This document shows positions 34,752 through 46,660 of a DNA stretch of 64,000 nt, piece after piece. Source of the stretch: Boesenbergia rotunda (taxonomy: Eukaryota > Streptophyta > Magnoliopsida > Zingiberales > Zingiberaceae); the NCBI GenBank assembly GCA_024364735.1, contig JAGFNQ010004019.1:784027-848026 (forward strand). Direction: 5' to 3'. The stretch's first letter is position 1; each line of letters begins with the position of its first letter. The notes beneath the pieces are model-generated. The model did no database searches, had not been told where the DNA came from, and was given only the letters and a program-made list of their open reading frames with translations. Both the position numbers and the translations under genes were made by a program.

Positions 34752-34876
34752 GTCAAACCATGGTCAACAAGTTCAAAACACGGTCAACATAGTCAAACCA
34801 TGGTCAACATAGTCAAACTACGGTCAATGTAGTCAAACCAGGTCAAATCTAGTCAAATGCACTTCATTTGAGTCAA
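34752..34876 (+). promoter_or_regulatory. W-box (TTGACY) array upstream of ORF2
   Basis: The core GTCAA (TTGAC on the minus strand) occurs eleven times in 125 bp. Ten have the full form GGTCAA or AGTCAA, that is TTGACC or TTGACT, the binding site of WRKY factors. Three more GGTCAA lie at about 34921, 35086 and 35128. The unit repeats as 'ggtcaacatagtcaaacca', so it is also a short tandem repeat. Confidence 0.7.
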
Positions 34877-34879
34877 AAG

Positions 34880-35203
34880 CTAGTCCCTAGGGCGCCCAAA
34901 CCGGTGTGGGCGCCTCAAGGCTGGTCAAAAGCTGCCAAAAGGCAGCTGCAGCCCTGTTTAGGGCGCCCTTGTCATGCAGGGCACCCTCCCACAGTCGTTC
35001 AACGGCAGAAAGCTGCACAAACAGAACTACAGACCTGATAAAGGCGCCCTCGTCCGGAAAGGTGCCCATTCCAGTGTCCTTCAGTGGTCAAAAGCTGTCA
35101 AAAAGGCAGCTGCAGCCTGGTCAAGGCGCCCTGGTCATACAGGGCGCCCTCGCCAGTTAGGGCGCCCTCCCGAGGCAGGGCGCCCGAGACTGTCTATAAA
35201 AAG
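34880..35203 (+). promoter_or_regulatory. Internal promoter of element D (GGGCGCC repeats plus TATA)
   Basis: GGGCGCC-type palindromes occur at least eight times between 34888 and 35186, then CTATAAAAAG at 35194-35203 and a C/T-rich leader up to an ATG at 35309. This repeats the layout of the D LTR U3 (GGGCGCC array then TATA), but the sequences are not otherwise alike. Confidence 0.65.
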
Positions 35204-35308
35204 GGGCTCCCTTCCCCTTCTACTCTTCACACCCAAAACACTTCTCCTCCTCAACCTTCTACCTTCCAAGAGATCTTGCAACCCTCTCAAGCTCTCAAGC
35301 CCTCAACA

Positions 35309-36551
35309 ATGCCTCCCTGAGCAAATCGGTATAATTTATTGTTTTTGTTAATTTCTTTTCAATTTTTCAATAAATGCACACTTTCTTTAAGTATACATTC
35401 TTTCTCTTAGAAGACGCCGACCTAATCAGGCAGAACCCGGTACTCAACCTAGTCCTGATCCTAGGTTTCCCAATTTAGAATTATGTAACAAGTTCGCTCG
35501 TACCACCTATAAACCTATCAAAACGAGTTACTTGAATAGGCTATTCTTCACCCAATCCTGTCCCCTAGCTATGAACGTCATAAACCACTACCAACTGGAC
35601 AATCTCGTATTCTGCACTCACCCAATCAATACTTCCTTATGTGCAGAATTTTACAATAATATCATTAGACAGGATAATCTCATGTTCTCCACCATGGTTC
35701 AAGGTACTCCCTTAACCATCACACCAACATTACTGAACCGATTTTTAGGACTACGACCCTCGCAGTCCATCTTCTGTTGTTATCCTCCTAGGGAGCCTCC
35801 CTTTGATGCTCCCTATTCTCACATCACCTTAGATACATTACACGCATACTTCTTTAGGCAACCAGTGGCCAGACGATTCCAGTCAGTCGACTTAGAGGTT
35901 CAGGACTACGCCCTATACAGGGTCTTAGTCCGATGCATTCTGCCCTTATCCACCAGGGACGTCACCACTATGCGACCATTCCATACCTTTCTCTTATACG
36001 CCCTGATTCACCAGCTAGATATTGATATAGGACTTCATATGTTTCACACTATCCTACACGCATCCAGTGTGAACACGCAAGGGCGGGTACGCACACCCTA
36101 CTGCCACGTTATCACGTCCCTACTACATTACCATGGTAGGAACATTACCGAGGGAGAAATGGCCGATCTGACCGACTACGATGAAATAGGCTATAGAAAC
36201 TTCGCCCTAGCAGGTATAGAGGTGTCCGGTACCGGGGTTCTATCCTGGAGACGTCGGAGAGCAGCTCATCAGATCGATTCGGACGAGGAGGTCGAGTACG
36301 ACGTCGCAGATGTAGCAGCAGAAGCCCGAGCCCATATAGACGAGCCCGCTCCACTGACACTCTACGAGAGAGTGACCCGTATGGAGACACAGATACAGAG
36401 TCTCCGAGAGGAGGTCGAGGCCTCTCACATAGAGCAGATGGACGCTCGCCGAGCTGATAGAGAAGTAGCTGATGCACGATTCTTACAGATGATGGCACGA
36501 TTCGATGCGTGGCAGCCGGGTCCATCTGATCACCCCGGTCCTTCATCTTAG
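35309..36551 (+). pseudogene. ORF2 of element D, probable two-exon gene with a stop at codon 4
   Basis: The open frame from 35532 has no ATG at that point (it starts with TTG) but stays open upstream to about 35411, just after a splice-acceptor-like TTTCTCTTAG. An ATG at 35309, 106 bp downstream of the TATA box, opens a 20-nt exon ending CG|GTATAA. Joining 35328 to 35411 removes an 82-nt U-rich intron and keeps the frame, giving 387 codons with an in-frame TGA at 35318-35320. The protein has a globular part (AEFYNNIIRQ, TPTLLNRFLGLRPSQ, LHAYFF, CHVITSLLHYHG), an acidic patch DSDEEVEYD and a C-terminal coiled coil. The AEFY...NRFLGL pattern resembles the 'putative plant transposon protein' domain (PF20167 as I recall); function unknown. 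Confidence 0.65.
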
Positions 36552-38091
36552 ATTCACTTGGCATTGTATCTATTTGACTCCTCCTACTCAGTAGGGTTGA
36601 CTTGTGCTTGACTGTTGACTATGTTAAACCTAAAGTACCTGCTTTTATTTTATGATGACTAGTTTATGATTATTAGTTTCTTGTTAATTAGTCAGGATTG
36701 TGTTCAGTAGAATAGTTTAACTCAATTGTTTTACTCTACTTGATTTCAAAAATAAGTTTTCTAAAATTAGAATTTTGAAAAACTGTTTTATTTAAATTTC
36801 AAAACCAGTTTTCATTTTCAACTTAGTTTTTTTCAAAAATCAATTCTAAAATCTTCTCGACTTAGTTTTATATTTATTTTAAAACTACCCCCTTCAAAAC
36901 TAGGGATTTTTCGAAAATGGACTTAGCCTAGGCTTTAACCCTAGAACTGCATGCACCTATAGATTTAGAAGCCAGCATCTCACAAGCACCTTAGGGTACT
37001 TATGATTGATAACCTAGAAAGGGTTGAGATGCTTAGGTCTTTGCCTCAATTCAAGATGCTTTAAGTCAGTGCATCTGCAGTAATTGGGGCACTAAATACA
37101 ACTTATACAGCAATCAAGTTAAGTGTCAAGTTTAGAAAATCTAACTTGAACAAAAACACTTAACTTGACTAACCCTAGCAAAAACTACTGTTTATAACAG
37201 TTAGTAAGTAGCTAATTGGGTTAGACAGGCCCCTACAGAGAGAATTGATTTAGTATAAATTTAAGTATGGATTGATTCAGTACAGCAAAATTTTACTTAT
37301 TTCCTTATTAATGCTGTATTTAATTGTTTTGATATATGGCAAAGGGGGAGAGATAGGAAAGGAGAGAGTAAAAGTTTCTTTTCAAAATTTTCTTAACTCT
37401 ATCCTTTATTCAAAAAGTCTTTCTGAAAGATACTTAAGCTTTCAAAACTTCTACTTTCAAAATTACTTAAGCTTTTCGAAACTTTTACTTAAAGCCTTCA
37501 AATTTTGCAAAGTACTCTAGCTTCAAATTTTTTTTTAAAAAAAAAGCCTTCAAATTTTGCAAAGTACTCTAGCTTCAAAATTTTTTAAAAAAAGCCTTCA
37601 AATTTTGCAAAGTACTCTAGCTTCAAAATTTTTCAAGCTTTCAAATTTTGCAACAAATTTTTTAAAAAAAAACCTTCAAATTTTACAAAGTACTCTAGCT
37701 TCAAAATTTTTCAAGCTTTCAAATTTTGCAAAGTACTCTAGCCTTTCAAAAGGTTTCTACTTAAGCTTGTCTTTACTCTAAAGCTAAAGTTTTTTAAATT
37801 TGTTGAGTACTAAAGTGTTTCAAAACCTACTAAGTACTTAAGTTTGTTATATACTACAGAGTATTTAAGCTAACATTTTGAGTACTGTAAAACTTAAGAC
37901 TTTAAACTCAAATTATGCTCTACTATGAATTTTTAAGTTACCTAAAAACTTAAGTACAAGTAAAGTGTTTAAAACCCCACAAATTTTTGAAAAACATAGG
38001 GGGAGATTCCTTCCAGGGGGAGGGAACAAAAGTTAAAACTTTTTCATGTCTTGCTTAAACTTAACTTTTTGAACTAGGGTTGCCATAAATC
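36552..38091 (+). other. AT-rich noncoding 3' region of D with short repeats
   Basis: No coding signal. At 37495-37745 a unit 'ttcaaattttgcaaagtact' plus 'ctagcttcaaaatttt' is repeated about five times. Polypurine-like AAAGGGGGAGAG (37341), AGGGGGAGAT (37998) and CAGGGGGAGGG (38014) precede the one next to the LTR. Extra polypurine tracts are known from Sireviruses. Confidence 0.7.
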
Positions 38092-38105
38092 AAAAAGGGG
38101 GAGAT
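38092..38105 (+). other. Polypurine tract of element D
   Basis: AAAAAGGGGGAGAT directly before the 3' LTR start TGTTGG. Confidence 0.9.
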
Positions 38106-39421
38106 TGTTGGTGCAGAATGCACCTAAGTCAAACCTGTGTTTTGATAATGGCAACATAGATCAAAAGTTAAGTCCTTCTTGTTTTCTAACAAGTTAATCA
38201 AGTGTGCAGTGAAAGCCCTAGCAAAGGACCGCTAGGCACTGGCGAAGGAATGCTAGAGTTAAAAGCCCTAGCGAAGGACTACTAGGCACCAGGCGAAGGA
38301 CAGTCTGGGACTGAAGACCTAGCGAAGGACTGCTAGGCACCGGGCGAAGGGTAGCTCGGCATCCAAGCCCTGACAAAGGACCGTCAGGCAAAAGTCCAAC
38401 CAAAGGAGCGGTTGGCAACAGGTAAATTCTCCCGAGAGGAGTAGGTGAGGACGCGTTCCCTGTCGAGGGAACAGTAGGCGTTGGTTCGACCTAGGGCTCC
38501 ATTTTGGAGACCAAAGTCAGAACCAAGACAGCTAAGGCTGTATAAATTAATGCTTTATCTTGTTTTCAGACTAACCCTGGATGCAGGACCAAAGGAACGT
38601 GTGTCTGCAGCTCAGAGAGCCTCAAAGGAGTGAGCCAGCAGCTGAGTAGGGCGCCCTGAGTGTCTAGGGCGCCTCCACGGTGAACAAGAAACAAGTAAGG
38701 CAAAAAGGAGTTTGGCTAACCACTGGCCGGGGCGCCCTCTGCATCCAGGGCGCCCTCAGCAGCCAGGGCGCGCCCCCTCAGGAGCCAAGGCGCTTCGCGC
38801 CTACGCCAGCGAGGCCGATCAAATCTATCCAGCCGAGAAGACCGGGTCAACCAGGGCGCCCTCAGCGACCAGGGCGCCCCAGAGGTCAAACTTCATCCCT
38901 ATTTAGGTGGGATAAAACTTGACCGAACAAACTGCGGATCGGATGACACTTGGCAGGGCGCCCCCGACGTCCAGGGCGCCCTAGGGGCTATAAATAGCAC
39001 CCCTCGACCCCAAGCTTCAAATCAACTTCGCTCCAAAGCTTCCACGCTCTTGTACGCTCGTGCCTTGCTCCAGAAACGCCTCACCTCGAGCCGACGACGT
39101 CCCGCTGCCCCGAAAAAGAATCGACACACTCCGGACGTCGGTAACGAAGAGCTTAATATTTTATTATTATTTTATTGCACTCTCTTTGTAATTGAAATTA
39201 TTGTAACCTCTTTGCGCGAATATAGAATTGCCCAAAGTAAACGGTCAACGACCGTGGGCCTTGGAGTAGGAGTCGACACAGGCTCCGAACCAAGTAAAAA
39301 TCACTGTGTCTTTGTGCTGTGTCTCGTATTTTTATTTCCGCTATGCACTTACTCTTAGTTTTCCGAAAAAGAGCGATTTTCGATATTCACCCCCCCTCTA
39401 TCGGCTTTTCACGATCTAACA
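38106..39421 (+). repeat. 3' LTR of element D
   Basis: TGTTGGTGCAG...CGATCTAACA, 1316 bp. It repeats the hairpin array (38217-38473), the GGGCGCC repeats (38648-38980, one block lost) and the TATA (38988-38997). In the array the first hairpin is perfect (CCTAGC/GCTAGG), while the second has lost pairing by point changes, the reverse of the 5' LTR. Confidence 0.95.
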
Positions 39422-39426
39422 ATATG

Positions 39427-40958
39427 CTCCTATTTCCATTGGGAATTGAGATCTTCTAGAGTTAGACTCAGATGTTCAGCCTTCACCTACTGACACACAA
39501 TACATCTAGCTAACTATGAAATCCGCAATATCTTTCTTCATGCCATTCCACTAGTAGATGCATCCCAGATCTCTATACATATGCATACCACCAGATGGAT
39601 CACAAACCTCGATCGATGTGTTTCCTGTAGTAAATCCTCTAGAACTGGGTGTAACTTAGGAACACACAACCTCTCTCAGAAGTAGAGAATACCCTCATCA
39701 TCATTAGAAAATTTAGTCTACTGCTCTGAGGCTACTCGACTGCAAAGGAACTATAGGTGTTGATCGCTGGCTTGAGCCTCCTTGATCTGCATCATAATCG
39801 GTGATTGAGCAACCATATTCATTGACAAGCGTCTCTCTATCTGTCCCTACTCCTCTAATCCTAACTCTGAGAAGCTCTACACCAAATTGGTGACCATAAC
39901 TTGGTGACAAGCCAGAACTCCCTAGGATTTCCTACTTAGTGCATTTGCTACCACATTAGCCTTTCTTGGGTGGCAGCTAATGGTGCAGTCATAGACTTTC
40001 AGGAACTCCATCTATCTTCTCTTTTGAAGATTCAACTCCTTCTGAATAAATAAATATTTGAGGCTTTTATGATCCATAAATATATCACACGTGATGCCAT
40101 ACAGATGATGTCACCATATCTTAATGCAAAAATAATGATGGCTAACTCTAAATCATGAATCAGATAGTTCTTCTCATACTCTTTCAGCTGTTGAGAAGCA
40201 TAGGAAACTTTTTACCCATATTACATCAGAACTGCACCCAAATCCTGATAAAATGTGTCAGCGAAAAATACAAATCCATCCTCACTCAAAGATACCACCA
40301 GAACATGTGTCAATACCAATCGCTGCTTGAGCTCCTGGAAAATAGCCTCATAAGCCTCTAACTAAGCAAATTTCACGCCCTTCCTAGTCAAATGTGTCAA
40401 TGGTGTGGCCATGCTGGAGAAACCCTTAACAAATCATCAGTAATATCCAGCCAAACCTAGGAAGCTACGTACTTTATGCACTGATTTCGACTGCTCCCAA
40501 TTGGCAACAACCTCTATCTTTCATAGGTACATTAAAATACCTCTGCTAGATACAATATGACTAAGGAAACCCACTGAAGGAAGCCAGAATTCACAATTGC
40601 TGAACTTCACCTACAAATGGTCACGTCTGAGCGTCTCTAGAATGATGCAAAGGTAGTGTGCATGTTCCCCCTCAGAACGAGAATATATCAAAATATTGTC
40701 GATGAATACTATAATGAACTAATCCAGATAATCTAGGAATACTTTGTTCGTCAGATCCATGAAAACCGTTGGAACATTGGCAATCCCAAATGGCATTACC
40801 AAGAACTTGTATTGCCTATAACGACTATATAAGGCAATTTTCTAAATATCTGAATCCCTGACTCTGAGCCGATGATAACTGGATCGTAGATCAATCTTCG
40901 AGGAAACAGATGTATTCTTAAGTTGATCAAACAACCCTTAATCCGTGGTAGGGGATAC
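39427..40958 (-). pseudogene. Gypsy A pol remnant: RT, RNase H and integrase N-terminus
   Basis: Read on the minus strand from 40958: YPLPRI, then an RT palm segment with FIIVFIDNILIYSRSE (active-site FIDD changed to FIDN at 40695-40706). Further pieces follow: NCEFWLPSVGFLSHIVSS, VRSFLGLAGYY and LTHLTRKGVKF. RNase H traces (EKNYLIHDLELAIIIFAL) and an integrase zinc-binding region (WNGMKKDIADF-like, about 39500) come last. Many stops and frameshifts. The sequence continues at 30971 across element D and then at 3140 across B. The left border of E cuts it at 40959. Confidence 0.8.
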
Positions 40959-42520
40959 TGTTGGGACCGGGTGCATGTTGACATGGATACGGGTTCGTAA
41001 TTTTAAAATTTAATTACGTGCAGCGGAAGGTTTAGCATAAATAATTTCTCAAATTATTTTAACCACGTATCTAGCATGCAATCTTATGTTGTGGAGACAT
41101 GATCATACATTTAAAATTTTGCAGAAAGTAAACTAATTTACTTAATACCTCGCGTAACTCGTAGAAAGGGACGAGATCCAACCGTAGCGTCCCTTGGAAG
41201 CTCCACCTCTATTCGCGTCCACACCGAGTTTTCTTCAGGATGACTTCGCAAAGCCACGAGTTTCGTGCCGACAAGAACTACTAGATTCTCCAAAGGCACC
41301 ACAAGAATACCAAGAGAGAGATGGAAAACTAACCACCAAATGAAGAACGGAATCAAGATTCCGGGAGGAAGGAAGGAGTTGCGCCTGCTTCTTCTTCTTC
41401 TTCGATAGCTTCTTGGTGGAGGAAGCTCACGGCAACCAAAGGGAGGGTCTCTAGAGCCGGCACCACTAGAGGAGGGAGAGGGAGAGAAGGAGAGGAAGAG
41501 AGGCTAGGCAAGAATCCTTGATCTCTTGGATTGATCTCCAAGTCTTGCCTTGGTACCTATATATAGTAGCCTCTTAATCACCAAGTCTCCTTTAAACGGA
41601 ATAAATTTTCATAAGAAATTTATCTTATAAATTTTTCTATGAATTATTCCGTTATGCCAAGTTTTTATTATAACTTTGTTTATAATAAAAACAACCATAT
41701 CTCCCCTTTTATTATGGAAAGAAATTTCTTTATATAAATTTCTTTATATAAATTTCTTTATCATGGTAAATCAATCCATTATTGATTTTATAAAATAAAA
41801 TAAACCATTCCAAGGTTTATTATAATTTCCATGATAAATAAATCTTTTTATATAAATTTCTTTATATAAATTTCTTTATACAAATTTCTTTATACAAAAT
41901 TTTAAAGACAAACCACGCGCGGTTTATTTTATAATTTTGAACCAAACAATTTGGTTCTTCCCTCTTATTGTGGCCGGCCAAACAAAGAGGGTAGGGACCC
42001 TCTTTGGCCGGCAAAATCCAAGCCACGATCTCACGAATTTAACTCATTTAATTCGTTCAATAAGTCTTCAAAAGACTTAGCCATTTCATGCTTCCGATGC
42101 GTCTCTGAAAAATTCAGATTCAACTTATCTCTCTTGATTGGAAAATCCAATTTTCAACTCGTTTTAAATCCCTCGGACTACTCGTAGTGCGTGTGACTAA
42201 ATAGGCTTTCGATTTATGTTGGTCGTCTATAATTAACCAATTATAGAACGATCATGAGTGGCACCTAGTAGTACATCATGATCCCCAATTAATCGAAAGA
42301 TCAACGGTTGACCTCAGAAACTATTCTGAAACCCTTCAGCAGCTATAATGGATCATGCCCCATTCCCTTCACCATCTTATACCCACTTGGTTCAGGACAC
42401 GGTCTATGTGTATCAGTCCCCACTAGGCTGACTACGTCACACCTAGCCCAAGTAGTGTCTTTCTCGGCCAACGGATTCTAATTACTCTCATGTTTCTGAG
42501 AGATTCATACTCTGAACATG

Positions 42521-44776
42521 TGTAACGCCCCGAAATTTCCATATTGAAGTTCTTAAAGTCCTTAGAACTATTTAAAAATGTTTTAGAAATATTCTAGATA
42601 TTTTTAGGAATTTTTAGAATATTTTTATGGAATTTTCTGAGTCCGTTTAGTATTTTTTTTAAAAGAAAAACTTTAAAGGGCAACAGGGGGTTCGAACTCG
42701 CGACCACAGGAAGGGGCAAGCCCTTAAGGGCACGCGAGTGACCGGCTGGGCTAGGATATCAAGCACAACAAAAGGTGGAGAGAAATAATTTTATAGAGTA
42801 GTTAAGTTTTTCATGAAAAGGTATTTAAACCCCGCTTAAGTCGCGTGAAACCCTTGGAGGAAGATTTTGTCGGCTGCGTGCGAGAAGGGGGCGAGGGAGG
42901 GGCTGAGAAAACAAAAGGGAACCTAGGTCTTCTTTCCTCCTCTCCTCTCCTAAGGGGCGTTGGCTAAGGGAATCTCAAGGGGATCGGAGCGTTTCGTTCG
43001 TCTCGACGAGAAGAACACGTAGGCGCGGACGGTTCGTAGAGATCTCAAGTTTCACCCGAGCCCTAGTCGTCTAATTTCGGTTGTAAGTCCAAGAAATCAA
43101 GGTAAGTACTGCTCACCTGCAGTAAGAGGCGGTTTTCCGCAAGAATTTTCCCTTAAAAGTTTTAAAAGAGATATTTACATTTAGTTTAAGATTTTGCATG
43201 TGATCTTAGTTCATTATATGCTTATATATATTTGATAGAGTACCCTATGTGAGTTTAGGGTCTAAGAAATCTATAAGAAAAGAAAAGAAAGATAAAGAAA
43301 AAGAAAAGAGAAGGCCAAGGCCTTACGAAATCCCCAAAAGTCAAGACTTAGGGATTTGGGCACACAAGGTGTTCGATAAAATGCCAAGGCATCTAAAGAT
43401 AAGAAAGAAAAGAGAGAAAAGTTATTTTATTTTCTAAGGCCAGTACCCGGCGTCCAAGGGCGTCGTTAAAGAAATCCAGGTGTCCAATTCTAAGGTCTTG
43501 GCCCTGGTAGACCAAGGTCTGCTCTATTAGGATTGGCGGCTCGCTACCCCAACCTTTTAGGGAACACGCATAAGATGGTACTTACGTCTTAAGTGGATCC
43601 AAGTGAGTTATTATTTTCAAGTATATGCTTTAGTAAAGTTTTTCTAAAGTTAAGAAAATTTTCTAAAAGTTAAAGAAAGATTTAAAGTTAAAGAATTGCT
43701 AAAGTTTCACGTTAAGCCAAGAAAAAGTGAGTTAAGACTTATTAATGCTTGAGCATGCATGTTTTGAGTTATACATGTTTTAGTGTTTCTTTTAAGCATA
43801 AAAGTATCTCATGTGATTTCACATTGTTTAAAAAGCATGCTTGCACATTTCGAGATTTTTGTGAGCTAGATAGTACTTGCTAAGTTTTATGCTTACTAGT
43901 TGCATTTCCTCTTGCTGCAGGTAAAGGTAAAGGCAAGCTATTCTGAAGGAAGGCGACGAGGCGGTGCTGAGTGACGTGTGTGTGGTGGCTGACCTTGGAA
44001 AGGTCCTTGGGACGAGACAGTTTAGCTTATTTGAAATGCAATGTTTAAGGTTTCCAAATTCCAAGTTATTGTGTTATAGAGTTTATTAAACATTATGCTT
44101 CGGATAGTTTTACATGCTCAATTTTGTAGAATGAAGATTCCATGTCATTTCAATTAGTATGCATACTTTTGTGAATGCACTAGATGAGCAAGGGCATGAG
44201 TAGTTTAGCATGTTGATACATTGAATTTTAGACTTATTCTTGAGCTTATTATTCCCTTTTGGACTAAGTCCTAATTGTGCTTAAAATGCTTGTAAATTCG
44301 GTAGAAAAGTAATATTTACATTCTATGAAGTTCTAGAAATGTTATAGAATCTGATAAGTGGAGTTTAGATATTTGCATGTCTTAAAACCATGAGTAAAGA
44401 TTCCATGTCATTCTATTTAGTATACATATCCTTATGATTGCATTGGATGAGTATGAGCGTGAGTAGTTTTGAATATCGATACTTTGATGGAGCTATTTGA
44501 TGCATGTGCCAAGATGTTGTTAGTCTCCTTTTGAATTAAGTTTTATTGCTTTAAATATGCTTAGAAAAGTTGCATTCATATTCCAATAAGTATTTTCTTT
44601 ACGAATTTTAGAGAAAGGAAGTGTGTCATTGTATCATGCATGACTATTAAAGTTAGAATATCATTCTTAGATAGATTTGAATACTAAAAAAAAAGTTCCG
44701 CATTTTAGTCGTGCATTAAAGTCAAGAAGTAGACAAAGTAACAGTCCGTCAAAGGTAGAGAAGGCGGGGCGCTACA
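42521..44776 (+). mobile_element. Solo gypsy LTR, plus orientation
   Basis: TGTAACGCCCCG...GGGGCGCTACA, flanked by ACATG at 42516-42520 and 44777-44781. A TATA-like TATTTAAA lies at 42822-42829, followed by a leader with a GTAAG donor-like site near 43100. An antisense tRNA-like module lies at 42666-42755. It is the only gypsy copy here in plus orientation. The plus-strand ORF at 43249-43437 has no domain. Confidence 0.9.
42666..42755 (-). other. tRNA-like Pol III module, antisense in the plus-strand solo LTR
   Basis: On the minus strand: A-box TAGCCCAGCCGG (42742-42753, full match to TRGCNNARNNGG), a CCCTTAAGGG palindrome where an anticodon arm would lie, B-box GTTCGAACC (42689-42697) and TTTTT at 42666-42670. 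The A-B gap is 44 nt. This is the best-matching copy. Confidence 0.5.
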
Positions 44777-46129
44777 ACATGTGATGCTCTGGCCAGAGGC
44801 TTCGAGTAACAATCCGACGATAGGCCTTGGGTATACATCTCCTCGCAAGGAGTGGTGAATCCTTTGTAGGCTGTTCAAACATCTTCGGGCACTTCGGCTT
44901 ATACCCAACCATCCTGGGTCCACACCTCCTTATAGATGCTTGCTTAAGATGTCAAAGTATAAGTCTCCATGACCAAGATGACTTGAACACCGCAAGTCAA
45001 AGGAACATCGCACTTAAGCTGCAATAAGAACTTCATTGACATATCTATATGTAGATTACCATATGAAGTTTTATAGCCAGTCACTCCAATGAACTAGTTC
45101 CCTTAACTAGCATTCATGTTTATCTCCGGACATCCCAATGTCACCAGCCAGTGAGAATTAGGTGATTAGAGAATAACCCATGCTAGTCTCAACAGAATTG
45201 ATAGTGTTCGTATTTATCAATTCATCGACTAGGGACAATTTCAATACTTCACAATTGCACATGTAGAGATAATCACTAGTTGTGAATTCACCACAAATTT
45301 TCTCATACTGTGAATTATATTGCGGGCATTCAGTAAATGAGTTCAAGATCTCAATCAAATACACAAGAATGTATATGTAACGCCCGCTTTTTTTTCATAA
45401 AGCGACATTACGTTAACATACTTAGGGCATGTAGACATCATAATGCAGCGGAAACCTTTAAACTTACACCTACATGCACTTACTTCCATTCCTAGCATCA
45501 TGACATGGGAACTTGGCATATTAACTTTATACTTAGCATCAAATCATACTTAGCATCATGCCACATTTTAGCATCATGTCATACTTAGCATCATGTCATA
45601 CTTTAGCATCATGTCATAGAGTCACATTCAAGTACTTAATAGTAAAGGTAAAGTTCTATCATAAGACAAGCAAACATTTGGTCTCTTGGCCAAGTCACTA
45701 TCACACACATGCTTTAAGGCCCTCCCGCTGCTTCCTTATGGTCCCCTTGCGTGATCTGCGGTATAAGGAAAATAAGACTGTAAGCACACAGCCTTAGTAA
45801 GACTCTTTCCTACTCACTAAAACCATTCATCACTTAATCATGAGCATCTTAAACATTAACATACTTAGTGCATTACCTAGCACATAAGTCTTTATGAGCA
45901 CTTAGCATACCTTTGACATGACTTGATCATAACTTAGTCACTTTCATAGCATAGCATATATATAAGCATAAAAACATTTGTGACTTGGCATAATACTTGG
46001 CATAAACATAAACATCATAAACATTCAGAGCATGGCATAATTCTTGGCATAGACATAAACATAATAACATAACCTCATAAACATTCCTAACATGAACCTA
46101 AATAAAATCATGGCATCCGAACTTAGCAT

Positions 46130-46660
46130 AACCACAATTAAATCATGGCAACATAACATAGCATGGACATAAATAAAATCATAGCATTCTATCCTAGTAT
46201 AAACATAATTAAATCATGACATCATAATTAACATGAGCATAAATAAAATCATGGCATTCTAACCTAGCATAAACATAATTAAATCATAGCATCCTAAACT
46301 ATCATGAACATAAATAAACTCATGGCATTCTAATTAACATAAACATAATTAAATCATGGCATCCTAAACTATCATGAACATAAATAAACTCATGACATTC
46401 TAATTAACATAAATATAATTAAATCATGGTATCCTAAATATCATGAACATAAATAAACTCATGGCATTCTAATTAACATAAATATAATTAAATCATGGCA
46501 TCCTAAACTATCATGAATATAAATAAAATCATGGCATTCTAACTTAGCATAAACATAATTAAATCATGGCATCATAAATTAACGTGAATATAAATAAAAT
46601 CATGTCATTCTAACTTAGCATAAACATAATTAAATCATGACATCATAAATTAACATGAAC
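46130..46660. repeat. Tandem repeat of about 60-70 bp in the F LTR
   Basis: The unit 'cataattaaatcatggcatc' plus 'ctaaactatcatgaacataaa' plus 'taaactcatggcattctaat' is repeated about eight times with drift. The 5' LTR has the matching array at 56860-57330. Confidence 0.8.

Larger units (their letters stand above)
30972..39421 (+). mobile_element. Element D: non-autonomous Sirevirus-like LTR element with gag and a second ORF
   Basis: 8450 bp, flanked by ATATG at 30967-30971 and 39422-39426. Order: 5' LTR, PBS, gag (one stop), conserved noncoding block, W-box array, GGGCGCC-rich TATA promoter, intron-containing ORF2, AT-rich noncoding region, polypurine tract, 3' LTR. Protease, integrase, RT and RNase H are absent, so it must depend on an autonomous relative. 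LTRs are 1348 and 1316 bp and differ mainly by scattered bases and one 32-bp indel, implying recent insertion. Confidence 0.93.

Noticed and set aside
42666..42755. Genuine tRNA gene
   Set aside because: A- and B-boxes fit, but I cannot draw a full cloverleaf with an acceptor stem, so it is recorded only as a tRNA-like module.
43249..43437. Lys/Glu-rich ORF in the plus-strand solo LTR
   Set aside because: Low-complexity translation of an AAAGAAAAG tract; no sign of selection can be seen.
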